A stretch of DNA of 64,000 bases from Demequina rhizosphaerae (GCF_000971255.1 NZ_BBMC01000003.1:483341-547340), one strand, 5' to 3'. Positions 48,688 through 56,527 are shown, counted from the stretch's first letter. Translations and numbers: made by a program. Notes: generated by a model not told the origin, from the letters alone.

Positions 48688-49682
48688 CAGTCCTCCCCGG
48701 CCGCGGCGTCGCGGGCGCTCTCGGCGTCGCGGCGCACCTTGCGGATCTTCTTGTCGCTCACGGAGCGCTCGCCGAGGTCCTCGGGCGTCCACTCCTCCTC
48801 GTGGGGGTACGCGCCCTTGGCGGGGCGGCGCGTGCGGCGCGGCGGCTCGACGCCGGGCGCCATCCGGCGCGCGGTGAGCAGGAAGCCCGTGTGGCCGATC
48901 ATGCGGTGGTCCGGGCGCACCGCGAGGCCCTCGAGATGCCACGTGCGGACCATCGACTCCCACGCGCGCGGCTCGGTGAAGCCGCCGTGCTCGCGCAGGT
49001 CCTCCGCGAGGCGCGACAGCTGGGTGGTGGTGGCGACGTACGCGAGGAAGACGCCGCCCGGGGCCAGCGCATCGGCCGCGGCCTCGATGTTCTCCCACGG
49101 CGCGAGCATGTCGAGGACGATGCGGTCGACCGTGCCCGGCTCGAAGACGTCGGCGACGCGGTCGGCGAAGTCGCCGATCTCGAGGCTCCAGGCGGGGTGC
49201 GGGCCGCCGAAGTGCGACTCGACGTTGGCGCGGGCGATGTCCGCGAAGTCCTCGCGGCGCTCGATGCTGACGAGCCGGCCGCCGTCGCCGACGGCGCGCA
49301 GCAGCGACATCGTGAGCGCGCCCGAGCCGACGCCGGCCTCGACCACGCGGGCGCCCGGGTAGATGTCCGCCATCTGCACGATCTGGCCGCTGTCCTTGGG
49401 GTAGACGACCGCGGCGCCGCGCGGCATCGACAGCACGAAGTCGCTGAGGAGCGGGCGTAGCACGAGGTAGTCGAAGCCGGCGGTGTTGGTGACGACGGTG
49501 CCCTCGGGCTGCCCGATGACGTCGTCGTGGTGGAACATGCCGCGGTGCGTGTGGAACTGCTTGCCGGGCGTGAGGACGATGGTGTGGTGGCGGCCCTTGG
49601 CGTCGGTCAGCTGGACGCGGTCGCCCGCGCGGAGCGGGCCCCGGCGCTCGGACGCGCCGACGGGCTCGGAGGTCTGGGTCAT
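48687..49682 (-). CDS. trmI: tRNA (adenine-58-N1)-methyltransferase
   Basis: Methylates N1 of A58 in the tRNA T loop using S-adenosylmethionine. The 331-residue protein has an N-terminal beta domain (GDRVQLTDAKGRHHTIVL), the SAM-binding motif VVEAGVGSGALTMSLLRAVG, IVLDMLAPWENIEA and the late GHTGFLLTARRMAPG block, plus a basic/acidic C-terminal tail. It is the standard upstream neighbour of mpa. ATG 49682 is preceded by TAGACT at six bases, likely the main promoter of the trmI-mpa-dop-pup-pafA-fkbp-hisF-ABC unit. Confidence 0.95.
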   Translation of the reverse strand: MTQTSEPVGASERRGPLRAGDRVQLTDAKGRHHTIVLTPGKQFHTHRGMFHHDDVIGQPEGTVVTNTAGFDYLVLRPLLSDFVLSMPRGAAVVYPKDSGQIVQMADIYPGARVVEAGVGSGALTMSLLRAVGDGGRLVSIERREDFADIARANVESHFGGPHPAWSLEIGDFADRVADVFEPGTVDRIVLDMLAPWENIEAAADALAPGGVFLAYVATTTQLSRLAEDLREHGGFTEPRAWESMVRTWHLEGLAVRPDHRMIGHTGFLLTARRMAPGVEPPRRTRRPAKGAYPHEEEWTPEDLGERSVSDKKIRKVRRDAESARDAAAGED

Positions 49683-49688
49683 GCGGCC

Positions 49689-49694
49689 AGTCTA
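49689..49694 (-). promoter_or_regulatory. -10 hexamer TAGACT for leaderless trmI
   Basis: TAGACT, spacer GGCCGC, then the trmI ATG; first gene of a nine-gene unit. Confidence 0.55.
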
Positions 49695-49763
49695 GGGCGC
49701 GGCGGGGGCGCCGAGTCCGGGGCCACCGGGGGTCCGACAGGACCCTTCCGCGCGGGTGCGCGG

Positions 49764-49774
49764 CGCATCGTCCC
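49764..49774 (-). repeat. Dispersed motif copy between trmI and the site-2 protease
   Basis: CGCATCGTCCC on the plus strand, four bases beyond the stop codon of the site-2 protease gene on the minus strand and inside a 95-base spacer. Confidence 0.85.
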
Positions 49775-49777
49775 TCG

Positions 49778-50893
49778 TCAGCTGAGCGCCTCGCGGATCT
49801 CCTCGAGCTTGGCCACCCCGACGGGCAGCCCGTGCTCGTCGGTGACGACGAGGACGTCGGTGCGGCCGAACCACGGCACCACGGCCTCGACCAGCGACTC
49901 GCCGGTCGCGGCGGCCGGGATGGACGCGCCGCGCACCACCGGCATCGTCACCGACATGAGCGTGGTCGTGTCGCGCGCCTCCGCGGGCACCGCCTCGGTG
50001 AGCGCGACCGGGAAGTGCCCGGCGGCCTGGCCGTCGGCGGTGAGCACGACGACCTCGCGCGCGCCGGCGGTCGCGGCGACCTGACGGGCCTGCGCGACCG
50101 TGGCGTCGAACGGCACGCCGACCGCGGGGGCGGCGAGCGACAGCGCGGTGACCTTCTCGCGGCGCCCGAGCACGGTGGCGGCACGGAGCTCGGCGGACGC
50201 GGCCGGCCACATCACCGAGAAGAGGAACATCGCCCAGATGGCGGCGACGATGTCGACCGAGCCGCCGGTGAGCAGCGGCACGGCGACCGCGAGCACGACG
50301 ACGGCGATCGCGACGATGCGGCCGCCGTTGGCCGCCCAGCGGTGGCCCTTCCAGCGGTCGCCCGAGACGCCCCACACGATCGCGTTGACGACGCGGCCGC
50401 CGTCGAGCGGCGAGCCGGGCAGCGCGTTGAAGCCGGCGAGGATGAGGTTGAGCAGGCCCGCGTAGGACAGGATCCGGCCGGTCATGCCGTCGAACGCGCC
50501 GGCGGCCGCCATCGCGCCGGCGCCGACGACCGCGTTGGTGATCGGCCCGGCCGCGGCGATGACCCCGATCTCGAGCGGGCGCGGGTCCGAGCTGCGGAAC
50601 TGCGTGTGGCCGCCGAAGAAGGTGAGCACGATCTCCTGGACCTCGCGGCCGAAGGCGCGCGCCGCCGCGGTGTGGGCGACCTCGTGGAGGAAGACCGAGA
50701 CGAAGAGCAGGATCGCGACAGCGAGCCCGATCGAGAAGCCCTGGCGGCTGAAGCCGTCCTCGCCCGTGCCGTAGAAGGCGGCGAGGATGAGCGCCATCAC
50801 GATCGTCGAGGGCATGAGGACGACGCGCGCGCCGAGCACGCGGCCGAGCGTGATGCCGCGGGGCTTGCGGGCGCGGGGCGGGGGCTGGCTCAT
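49778..50893 (-). CDS. Site-2-type membrane metalloprotease with C-terminal CBS-like region
   Basis: Intramembrane zinc protease of the S2P/SpoIVFB group. The 371-residue protein has HEVAH (His70, Glu71, His74) in its second hydrophobic segment and the third zinc ligand in NALPGSPLDGGRV near residue 155. Further membrane helices follow (AIAVVVLAVAVPLL), and then a cytosolic C-terminus (~250-371) resembling a CBS pair. The natural substrate is unknown; family members cut anti-sigma factors or other membrane regulators. ATG 50893 follows TACCGT at seven bases; a GTG three codons upstream lies inside that hexamer and is rejected. Confidence 0.92.
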   Translation of the reverse strand: MSQPPPRARKPRGITLGRVLGARVVLMPSTIVMALILAAFYGTGEDGFSRQGFSIGLAVAILLFVSVFLHEVAHTAAARAFGREVQEIVLTFFGGHTQFRSSDPRPLEIGVIAAAGPITNAVVGAGAMAAAGAFDGMTGRILSYAGLLNLILAGFNALPGSPLDGGRVVNAIVWGVSGDRWKGHRWAANGGRIVAIAVVVLAVAVPLLTGGSVDIVAAIWAMFLFSVMWPAASAELRAATVLGRREKVTALSLAAPAVGVPFDATVAQARQVAATAGAREVVVLTADGQAAGHFPVALTEAVPAEARDTTTLMSVTMPVVRGASIPAAATGESLVEAVVPWFGRTDVLVVTDEHGLPVGVAKLEEIREALS

Positions 50894-50900
50894 GGGGACC

Positions 50901-50906
50901 ACGGTA
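50901..50906 (-). promoter_or_regulatory. -10 hexamer TACCGT for leaderless site-2 protease gene
   Basis: TACCGT, spacer GGTCCCC, then ATG. It shares a 100-base divergent spacer with the nuclease gene promoter. Confidence 0.5.
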
Positions 50907-50981
50907 GTGGGCGGCGGGGACGGTCCCGGCGCGCGGCGCCGCCCGTCGCTCCGTGCCCGGTGCGATGTCGGACGGTGCCCC

Positions 50982-50987
50982 TAGGGT
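50982..50987 (+). promoter_or_regulatory. -10 hexamer TAGGGT for leaderless PD-(D/E)XK nuclease gene
   Basis: TAGGGT, spacer GGTCGC, then ATG at 50994. Confidence 0.52.
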
Positions 50988-50993
50988 GGTCGC

Positions 50994-51827
50994 ATGCCTC
51001 GACCGCCCGCCCTCTCGCCGTCCCGCGCCGGAGACTTCCAGCAGTGCCCGCTGCTGTTCCGCTACCGGACCGTGGACCGCCTGCCGGAGCCGCCGTCGGC
51101 CGCCGCGACGCTCGGCACCCTCGTGCACGCGGTGCTCGAGAAGCTGTACGACCTGCCGGCGCGCGAGCGCACCGTCGAGGCGGCGCAGGCGCGGCTGGAG
51201 CCGCAGTGGCGCGCGATGGTGAAGAAGGACCCCGAGCTAGCCGGGCTGCACGAGGACGAGGCCGCCGAGTCCGCGTGGCTCGCGGACGGCCGGACGCGCC
51301 TCGCCACGTACTTCGACCTCGAGAACCCGCAGCGCCTCGAGCCCGCCGCGCGCGAGGAGTTCGTCGAGCTCCAGCTCGAGGACGGGCCGCTGCTGCGCGG
51401 CATCGTCGACCGCATCGACATCGCGCCGGACGGCTCGATCCGCATCGTCGACTACAAGACCGGCAAGACGCCCGACCCGCGCTACGGCGCCAAGAAGGAG
51501 CGCTTCCAGATGCGCTTCTACGCGCTCGTGATCGAGCGGATCCGCCAGCGCCGGCCCGCGCTGCTCCAGCTGCTGTTCCTCAAGGACGGCGGCCGGCTCG
51601 AGATCCGCCCGACCGGCGACGACATCGCGCAGATCGAGCACGAGATCCGCGAGATCTGGAACGAGATCACCGCCGCCGCGCACGAGGGCCGCTTCCGCAC
51701 CCGCAAGACCGCGCTGTGCGGCTGGTGCAGCTTCCAGGACCGCTGCCCCGAGTTCGGCGGCGCGGAGCTGCCGCTCGACCCGGACGCCGTCGAGCGCGCC
51801 CTGGGCGTGCGCCCCCTGACGGCCTGA
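50994..51827 (+). CDS. RecB-family PD-(D/E)XK nuclease with iron-sulfur cluster cysteines
   Basis: A stand-alone 277-residue nuclease related to the AddB/RecB and Cas4 nuclease modules. Cys18 (DFQQCPLLFRY) and the C-terminal CGWCSFQDRC provide four cysteines for a 4Fe-4S staple. The catalytic core has His in LGTLVHAVLEKLY, Asp in GIVDRIDIAPDG, and Asp-Tyr-Lys in IRIVDYKTGK, followed by the helix QMRFYALVI. This protein is commonly found beside trmI and mpa in actinobacteria, but its substrate is not established. It is not accompanied by cas genes or a helicase here. Confidence 0.93.
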   Translation: MPRPPALSPSRAGDFQQCPLLFRYRTVDRLPEPPSAAATLGTLVHAVLEKLYDLPARERTVEAAQARLEPQWRAMVKKDPELAGLHEDEAAESAWLADGRTRLATYFDLENPQRLEPAAREEFVELQLEDGPLLRGIVDRIDIAPDGSIRIVDYKTGKTPDPRYGAKKERFQMRFYALVIERIRQRRPALLQLLFLKDGGRLEIRPTGDDIAQIEHEIREIWNEITAAAHEGRFRTRKTALCGWCSFQDRCPEFGGAELPLDPDAVERALGVRPLTA

Positions 51828-51865
51828 ACCCTCCCGCCGGCCGCCCCCGCCGGCCGCCGCCGGAA

Positions 51866-51928
51866 ATGGGTAGGTGGTGGTCGGTTCCCGGCGATCGGCG
51901 CGCGCCATGGGTGGGTGGTGGTCGCTCG
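51866..51928 (+). repeat. Tandem doublet A of an inverted repeat pair
   Basis: Two related 22-base units at 51866 (starts ATGGGTAGGTGGTGGTCG) and 51907 (starts ATGGGTGGGTGGTGGTCG), 41 bases apart. The reverse complements of two similar units lie at 52437 and 52476, on the other side of a small hypothetical gene. Confidence 0.8.
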
Positions 51929-51932
51929 GGCC

Positions 51933-52340
51933 TCAGGCGTCCTCGCGCAGGCCCTGGTCGGGCTGGAGGTAGATCCGGAACCGCGCGGTGTGCAGACCGA
52001 ACAGCGTGGAGACCGCCGCCCGCCGCAGGCGATCGGGGCCGCGGCCCTCGTCCTCCGGGCCCGCGTCCTCGTCGTCACCGGCTCCGAGCGCGAGTGGCAT
52101 CGTCGTCGCGACCGCGCCAGCGGCGGCCAGCGTCTCGAGCCACAGCAGCGTCGCCGGGAACGTGCGCAGCCGGCGCGGCGCACCCCGCGCGATGAGGACC
52201 CCGTCGCGCACCAGCAGCCCAGCGCACACGGCGACGACGACGCGTGCCCCGCCGACGCCGAAGCGTCGAATCGCCTCCTCGGTGAGGCGGGGGCCAGCGG
52301 CGCTGAGCGCGAGGAGCAGGCGGCCCGTGCCGGCGTTCAT
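51933..52340 (-). CDS. Hypothetical protein, 135 residues, probably membrane-associated
   Basis: Not recognised. It has two hydrophobic stretches (RVVVAVCAGLLV near 34-46 and TLLWLETLAAAGAVATTMPL near 66-88), an acidic middle (GAGDDEDAGPEDEGRG) and a C-terminal STLFGLHTARFRIYLQP. ATG 52340 has GAGGTG upstream; the open frame extends earlier only with Arg-rich low-quality sequence. It is bracketed by two inverted repeat doublets, so it may be cargo of a small mobile or repeated unit, or simply lie between them by chance. Confidence 0.6.
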   Translation of the reverse strand: MNAGTGRLLLALSAAGPRLTEEAIRRFGVGGARVVVAVCAGLLVRDGVLIARGAPRRLRTFPATLLWLETLAAAGAVATTMPLALGAGDDEDAGPEDEGRGPDRLRRAAVSTLFGLHTARFRIYLQPDQGLREDA

Positions 52341-52436
52341 GGGGCACCTCCGATCACGCCGTGGGCGTGCCCCGACCCGCGAGGCGGCCCTACGACCATC
52401 CTGCCTCGCGCGCGGCGTCACGGCCGGGTGAGCCGA

Positions 52437-52497
52437 CGATCGACCACCACGTACCCATGCGGCGCAGGAACCGCCCGAACGCGACCACCATCCACCA
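52437..52497 (-). repeat. Tandem doublet B of an inverted repeat pair
   Basis: On the minus strand the units read ATGGGTACGTGGTGGTCG (ending at 52458) and TGGTGGATGGTGGTCGCG (ending near 52497), 39 bases apart. They are inverted relative to doublet A. Confidence 0.75.
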
Positions 52498-52517
52498 CTT
52501 CGCGGAGGGGCGAGGGG

Positions 52518-53207
52518 CTACGTGTCCGCCCCGAGCTCGTCGACGACCTCTCCCCCGAGGATCCGGCCCAGCGCGTCCACGTCGAGGCCCGCGAGGGACC
52601 TGACCCGGCTCAGCCCCGGCCGCGGCTCGATCGGGACCAGCCGTCGCACCCCGATGGTCGCCGCGCCGGACGCGTGCGCCGAGCCCACGCCCGCCGGCGA
52701 GTCCTCGATCGCCACGCAGTCGGCGATGTCGACGCCGAGCCGCGCTGCAGCCGTGAGGTACGGCTCGGGGTGCGGCTTGCCGTGCGTGACCTGGTCGCCG
52801 GTCACGACCACCGCGAAGGCGTCGGGCGCACGGGACACGAAGGCCTCGGCGAGCATCGTGTAGGACATCGTCACGAGCGCGCACGGGATGCCCGCGGTGA
52901 CCACCGCGTCCAGCAGGGACCGCGCATCGTCCATCCACGGGGTGCGCTGGCGCACCTGCGCGGTGACGCGGCCGAGGAGGTACGTGATGACCTCTTCGGG
53001 GTCGAGCGCGACGCCGCGGTCGATCATGATCTGCGCGGACACGGACAGCGGGTTGCCCACGAGCTGCAGGCCGTCCTCATGCGTCCAGCCGACGCCGAAC
53101 TTCCTCGCCAGCTCGGTCTCGGCCGCGATCCAGTAGGGCTCGGAATCGATCAGCGTGCCGTCCATGTCCCACAGCACGGCGGCCGGGAGAGTCGCCTTCT
53201 CATTCAT
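52518..53207 (-). CDS. HAD-family phosphatase (beta-phosphoglucomutase-like)
   Basis: A 229-residue haloacid-dehalogenase-type hydrolase. Motif I LWDMDGTLID carries nucleophile Asp14 and acid/base Asp16, the cap domain covers residues ~25-95, motif II is ALVTMSY, motif III Lys is in HGKPHPEPY and motif IV is IEDSPAGVGSA. Relatives dephosphorylate sugar phosphates or similar small metabolites; the substrate is unknown. ATG 53207 lies eight bases from TAGACT, and the promoter overlaps that of the divergent PAC2 gene. Confidence 0.92.
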   Translation of the reverse strand: MNEKATLPAAVLWDMDGTLIDSEPYWIAAETELARKFGVGWTHEDGLQLVGNPLSVSAQIMIDRGVALDPEEVITYLLGRVTAQVRQRTPWMDDARSLLDAVVTAGIPCALVTMSYTMLAEAFVSRAPDAFAVVVTGDQVTHGKPHPEPYLTAAARLGVDIADCVAIEDSPAGVGSAHASGAATIGVRRLVPIEPRPGLSRVRSLAGLDVDALGRILGGEVVDELGADT

Positions 53208-53215
53208 ATGGCGTG

Positions 53216-53221
53216 AGTCTA
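53216..53221 (-). promoter_or_regulatory. -10 hexamer TAGACT for the HAD phosphatase gene
   Basis: TAGACT with an eight-base spacer to ATG 53207. It overlaps the opposite-strand TAGGCT by two bases, so the two divergent genes cannot both be occupied by polymerase at once. Confidence 0.48.
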
Positions 53222-53225
53222 GGCT
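53220..53225 (+). promoter_or_regulatory. -10 hexamer TAGGCT for leaderless PAC2 gene
   Basis: TAGGCT, spacer GGCGCA, then ATG 53232. Confidence 0.52.
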
Positions 53226-53231
53226 GGCGCA

Positions 53232-54098
53232 ATGACAGCCGAGAGCGACCCCGCAGCCCTGGCCGCCGACCAGTCCGTGATGATCGCGGCCTTCGAGGGA
53301 TGGAACGACGCGGGCTCCGCGGCGTCCTCGGCCCTCGACCACCTGGCGCGCATGTGGAACGCCCGCGAGTACGCGGCTCTCGACCCCGAGGACTACCACG
53401 ACTTCCAGGTGAGCCGCCCGAGCATCCAGACGCTCGCGGGCGGCGAGCGGGTCATCTCCTGGCCGGGCACCGTGGTGTCCACCGCGAACGGTCCGTGGGT
53501 GGGCGACCGCGACATCGCGCTCGTGCGCGGCATCGAGCCGTCGATGCGGTGGCGCCGCTTCTGCCGCGAGATCCTCGACTGCGCGGAGGACCTCGACGTC
53601 AAGACGCTCATCACGTGCGGCGCGCTGCTCGTCGACGCCCCGCACACGCGTCCGCTGCCGACCTTCGTGACGAGCGAGGACGCGCGCGCCCGCGAGGCGT
53701 TCGACCTCGAGCGCTCCGACTACGAGGGCCCCACCGGCGTCCTCGGCGTGCTCGGCCACGAGGCCGCGCTGCGCGGCATCACCGTGATCTCCATCTGGGT
53801 GGGGGTGCCGCACTACATCGCGCACCCGCCGAGCCCCAAGGCGACCGTCTCGATCCTGTCGCAGCTCGAGCGCTTCCTGGGCGAGCCGATCGACCTCGGC
53901 GACATGCCCGAGGAGGTCGAGGCGTGGCAGCACGGCGCGGACGAGCTCGCCGAGGAGGACGAGGAGATCTCGGCCCATGTCGAGCAGCTCGAGTCCGTCA
54001 TGGACGAGACCGCGCTGCCCGAGGCCTCGGGAGACGCGATCGCCGCCGAGTTCGAGAAGTTCCTCCGCCGCCGCGACCTCGGCAACGGCAAGGCCTAA
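53232..54098 (+). CDS. PAC2-family protein
   Basis: A 288-residue member of the PAC2 (proteasome assembly chaperone 2-like) family, widespread in actinobacteria with unknown biochemical role. Recognisable segments are MIAAFEGWNDAGSAASSAL, a DFQVSRPSI stretch, TLITCGALLVDAPHTRP, the NYEGPTG-like DYEGPTGVLGVLGHEA and SIWVGVPHYIAHPPSPKA. An acidic helical tail follows residue 235. The family name comes from a eukaryotic proteasome chaperone; here no proteasome genes are seen, so that function should not be assumed. Confidence 0.9.
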   Translation: MTAESDPAALAADQSVMIAAFEGWNDAGSAASSALDHLARMWNAREYAALDPEDYHDFQVSRPSIQTLAGGERVISWPGTVVSTANGPWVGDRDIALVRGIEPSMRWRRFCREILDCAEDLDVKTLITCGALLVDAPHTRPLPTFVTSEDARAREAFDLERSDYEGPTGVLGVLGHEAALRGITVISIWVGVPHYIAHPPSPKATVSILSQLERFLGEPIDLGDMPEEVEAWQHGADELAEEDEEISAHVEQLESVMDETALPEASGDAIAAEFEKFLRRRDLGNGKA

Positions 54099-54143
54099 AC
54101 GCTCCCGCTCCGGCGCGCTCGTCGGCCGGGACGCTCACCCGCA

Positions 54144-54168
54144 CCGCGGGGCGCCCGCGCGCCCGCGG
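54144..54168. terminator. Hairpin between convergent PAC2 gene and uppP
   Basis: CCGCGGG (54144-54150) pairs with CCCGCGG (54162-54168) around an 11-base loop. No U-tract; it may act as a bidirectional terminator. Confidence 0.4.
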
Positions 54169-54194
54169 ACCATGCGGGGGCGAGCCGCGGCGGG

Positions 54195-55058
54195 TCAGGT
54201 CGCGGTGATCGCGCCCGCCGCGAGCAGGCCGATGATCGCGCCCGAGGCGCCGATCCGGTAGAGCACGAACGGCGTGTAGCTGTGGTGCGAGATGAGGCGC
54301 AGGAACCACACGATGACCGCGTAGCCGACGCCGAACGACACGACGGTCGCGATCGCGGTGTTGAGGAAGCTCGGCGAGCCCGCCTCGCCGAGCGTGTCCC
54401 ACTCGGTGATGAGCTCGAAGAAGCCCGAGCCGAACACCGCGGGGATCGCGAGCAGGAACGAGACGCGGGCCGCGGCCTCGCGCGTCATGCCGAGGAAGAG
54501 TCCCATCGTGATGGTGCCGCCCGAGCGCGAGACGCCCGGGATCAGCGCCATCGCCTGCGCGAAGCCCAGCAGGATCGCGTCCTTGAGGGTGATGTCGTCG
54601 AGGTTGCGACGCTTCTCCCCCATCCGGTCCGCGATCCACAGCACGACCGCGAAGCCGGCGAGCACGAAGGCCGTGATGTAGAGGTTGCGCAGGCTGGTCT
54701 CGATGACGTCCTTGAACAGGACGCCGAGGATCACGATGGGGAACGAGCCGAGGATGACCCACCAGCCCATGCGGGCGTCGGGGTCGGCGGCGCCGATGGT
54801 GCGCGCCTTCCAGCCCCCCGCCTCCTTGTCGAGCAGGGCGCGGAACCACGCGGCGACGATGCGCGTGATGTCCTTCCAGAAGTACAGGAGGACGGCCGCC
54901 TCGGTGCCGAGCTGGATGATCGCGGTGAACGCGGCGCCCGGGTCCTCGCCGTGCGGGAGCAGCGCGCCGATGACGCGGATGTGCGCGCTCGAGGAGATCG
55001 GCAGGAACTCCGTGAGTCCCTGCACCAGCCCGAGGATGACCGCTTCCCACCAACCCAT
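54195..55058 (-). CDS. uppP: Undecaprenyl-diphosphatase
   Basis: Membrane phosphatase that recycles undecaprenyl diphosphate for cell-wall synthesis and gives bacitracin tolerance. The 287-residue protein has the BacA/UppP signatures LTEFLPISSSAHIRV (Glu17 region) and ALIPGVSRSGGTITMGLFLG, with about eight membrane helices. ATG 55058 is preceded by TAGTGT at seven bases. Confidence 0.96.
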   Translation of the reverse strand: MGWWEAVILGLVQGLTEFLPISSSAHIRVIGALLPHGEDPGAAFTAIIQLGTEAAVLLYFWKDITRIVAAWFRALLDKEAGGWKARTIGAADPDARMGWWVILGSFPIVILGVLFKDVIETSLRNLYITAFVLAGFAVVLWIADRMGEKRRNLDDITLKDAILLGFAQAMALIPGVSRSGGTITMGLFLGMTREAAARVSFLLAIPAVFGSGFFELITEWDTLGEAGSPSFLNTAIATVVSFGVGYAVIVWFLRLISHHSYTPFVLYRIGASGAIIGLLAAGAITAT

Positions 55059-55065
55059 GGCGGCA

Positions 55066-55071
55066 ACACTA
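55066..55071 (-). promoter_or_regulatory. -10 hexamer TAGTGT for leaderless uppP
   Basis: TAGTGT, spacer TGCCGCC, then ATG. The divergent aldo/keto reductase promoter lies 42 bases away. Confidence 0.5.
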
Positions 55072-55112
55072 GTGCCCGCGCGTCGCGCGTCGACCACGCC
55101 CCGGACCTTCGG

Positions 55113-55118
55113 TAGCGT
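55113..55118 (+). promoter_or_regulatory. -10 hexamer TAGCGT for leaderless aldo/keto reductase gene
   Basis: TAGCGT, spacer CACCCCC, then ATG 55126. Confidence 0.5.
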
Positions 55119-55125
55119 CACCCCC

Positions 55126-56088
55126 ATGCAGCGCGCACGGATCGGCACCACGGGACTCGAGGTGTCGCGTCTGGCGCTCGGCACGATGACCTGGAGCCGT
55201 GACACCGACGCCGAGGAGGCGGGCGGCCAGCTCGACGCCTTCCTCGACGCGGGGGGCACGCTGCTCGACACCGCCGCGTCGTACGCGGACGGCGGCTCGG
55301 AGGATCTGATCGGCGCCATGCTCGGGAGTTCCGTCTCCCGCACCGACGTGCAGATCTGCACCAAGGCCGGCATCCGCCGCACCCAGCACGGCGGCATGGT
55401 CGACGCCTCGCGCGACACGATGCTCGACACGCTCGACGCGTCCCTGCGCCGGCTCGGCACCGACCACGTCGATGTCTGGCTCGTCCACCAGTACGACGCC
55501 GGCACGCCGCTCGACGAGACGCTGCACGCGCTCGAGATCGCGGTCAACAGCGGCCGCGCGCGCTACGTGGGCGTCTCGAACTACCCCGGCTGGGCGACCG
55601 CGCGGATCGCGACGCTCGCGGACCGCCGCCCCACCCTCGCCGCGACGCAGGTGGAGTACTCGCTGCTCCAGCGCGGGATCGAGCGCGAGGTGGTGCCCGC
55701 CGCATCGTCCCTGGGTCTGGGCGTCATGGCCTGGTCGCCGCTGGGGCGCGGCGTGCTCACCGGCAAGTACCGCACGTCGATCCCCGCCGACTCGCGGGCC
55801 GCGTCCGAGCACCTCGCGGGCTTCGTCGAGCCGTACCTCGACGACCGGGCGGGCAGCATCGTCGAGGCCCTCGCCATCGCGTCGGAGGGCCTGGGCGTGA
55901 CGCCGCAGGAGACGGCGCTCGCGTGGGTGCTCGCGCGGCCGTTCGTCGCGACCGCGGTGGTGGGCGCGAGGACCGCGGAGCAGCTGCTGCCCTCGCTGGA
56001 CGCGGCCACGCTCAAGCTGCCGCCCGCGATCGCCGACGCGCTCGACGAGGTCTCCGCCATCGAGCTGGGATACCCGGAGCGCCGATGA
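55126..56088 (+). CDS. Aldo/keto reductase
   Basis: A 320-residue NADPH-dependent oxidoreductase of the AKR barrel family. The catalytic tetrad is visible: Asp and Tyr in LLDTAASYADGGSED, Lys in QICTKAGIRR and His in VDVWLVHQYD; the cofactor end shows YVGVSNYPGW, VMAWSPLGRGVLTGKY and VVGARTAEQL. The substrate is unknown. It converges on the small acidic protein gene and diverges from uppP. Confidence 0.93.
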   Translation: MQRARIGTTGLEVSRLALGTMTWSRDTDAEEAGGQLDAFLDAGGTLLDTAASYADGGSEDLIGAMLGSSVSRTDVQICTKAGIRRTQHGGMVDASRDTMLDTLDASLRRLGTDHVDVWLVHQYDAGTPLDETLHALEIAVNSGRARYVGVSNYPGWATARIATLADRRPTLAATQVEYSLLQRGIEREVVPAASSLGLGVMAWSPLGRGVLTGKYRTSIPADSRAASEHLAGFVEPYLDDRAGSIVEALAIASEGLGVTPQETALAWVLARPFVATAVVGARTAEQLLPSLDAATLKLPPAIADALDEVSAIELGYPERR

Positions 56089-56158
56089 TCACGGCGCGCA
56101 CGGGCCTCGCGGAGCGGGGGACGTGCGCGCGCGGCGCGGGTGCGGACCCGGGCGAGGC

Positions 56159-56485
56159 TCAGCGCAGCTGGAAGTCGTCCAGGTCGTCGTCGAGGACGTC
56201 CTCGTCCTCCTCGGCGTGGGGATCGAGGCCGTCGTCGTCCTCGTCCTCATCGTCGTCATCCTCGGCGTCCGGCTCCTCCAGCTCGACGTCGTCGAGCAGC
56301 ATCGGCAGGGTCTCCCCGTACTCGACGTCGAGGACGGCCTCGTACCGGTCGAACGCGTCGGCGAGCTTGTCGTACGCATCGTCGACCGCGACGTCGGAGT
56401 CGCCACGACGGGCCAGCACGGCGGCGAGGTGCTCCTCGTACGCCGCGATCAACAGCCTCAGCGCCTCGTGCGCCTGGGAATCCAT
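56159..56485 (-). CDS. Small acidic protein with Asp/Glu-rich tail
   Basis: A 108-residue conserved-looking protein sometimes labelled primosomal protein in actinobacterial genomes, though I see no evidence for that role. Residues 1-62 form a helical domain (HEALRLLIAAYEEHLAAVLA, then DDAYDKLADAFDRYEAVLD). From about residue 68 the chain is almost entirely Asp and Glu before ending DDFQLR. ATG 56485 is preceded by TAACGT at seven bases. Confidence 0.75.
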   Translation of the reverse strand: MDSQAHEALRLLIAAYEEHLAAVLARRGDSDVAVDDAYDKLADAFDRYEAVLDVEYGETLPMLLDDVELEEPDAEDDDDEDEDDDGLDPHAEEDEDVLDDDLDDFQLR

Positions 56486-56492
56486 GGCTATG

Positions 56493-56498
56493 ACGTTA
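56493..56498 (-). promoter_or_regulatory. -10 hexamer TAACGT for the leaderless acidic-protein gene
   Basis: TAACGT, spacer CATAGCC, then ATG 56485. The divergent small basic protein starts 30 bases away. Confidence 0.5.
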
Positions 56499-56527
56499 CC
56501 CGCGGAACAGGTTGAATGGGAGGCGAG

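Noticed and set aside
50994..51827. Cas4 or AddB nuclease of a defence or recombination system
   Set aside because: The cysteine-staple nuclease core is shared, but no cas, addA or adn genes are adjacent and the trmI/mpa neighbourhood is typical of the stand-alone actinobacterial protein.
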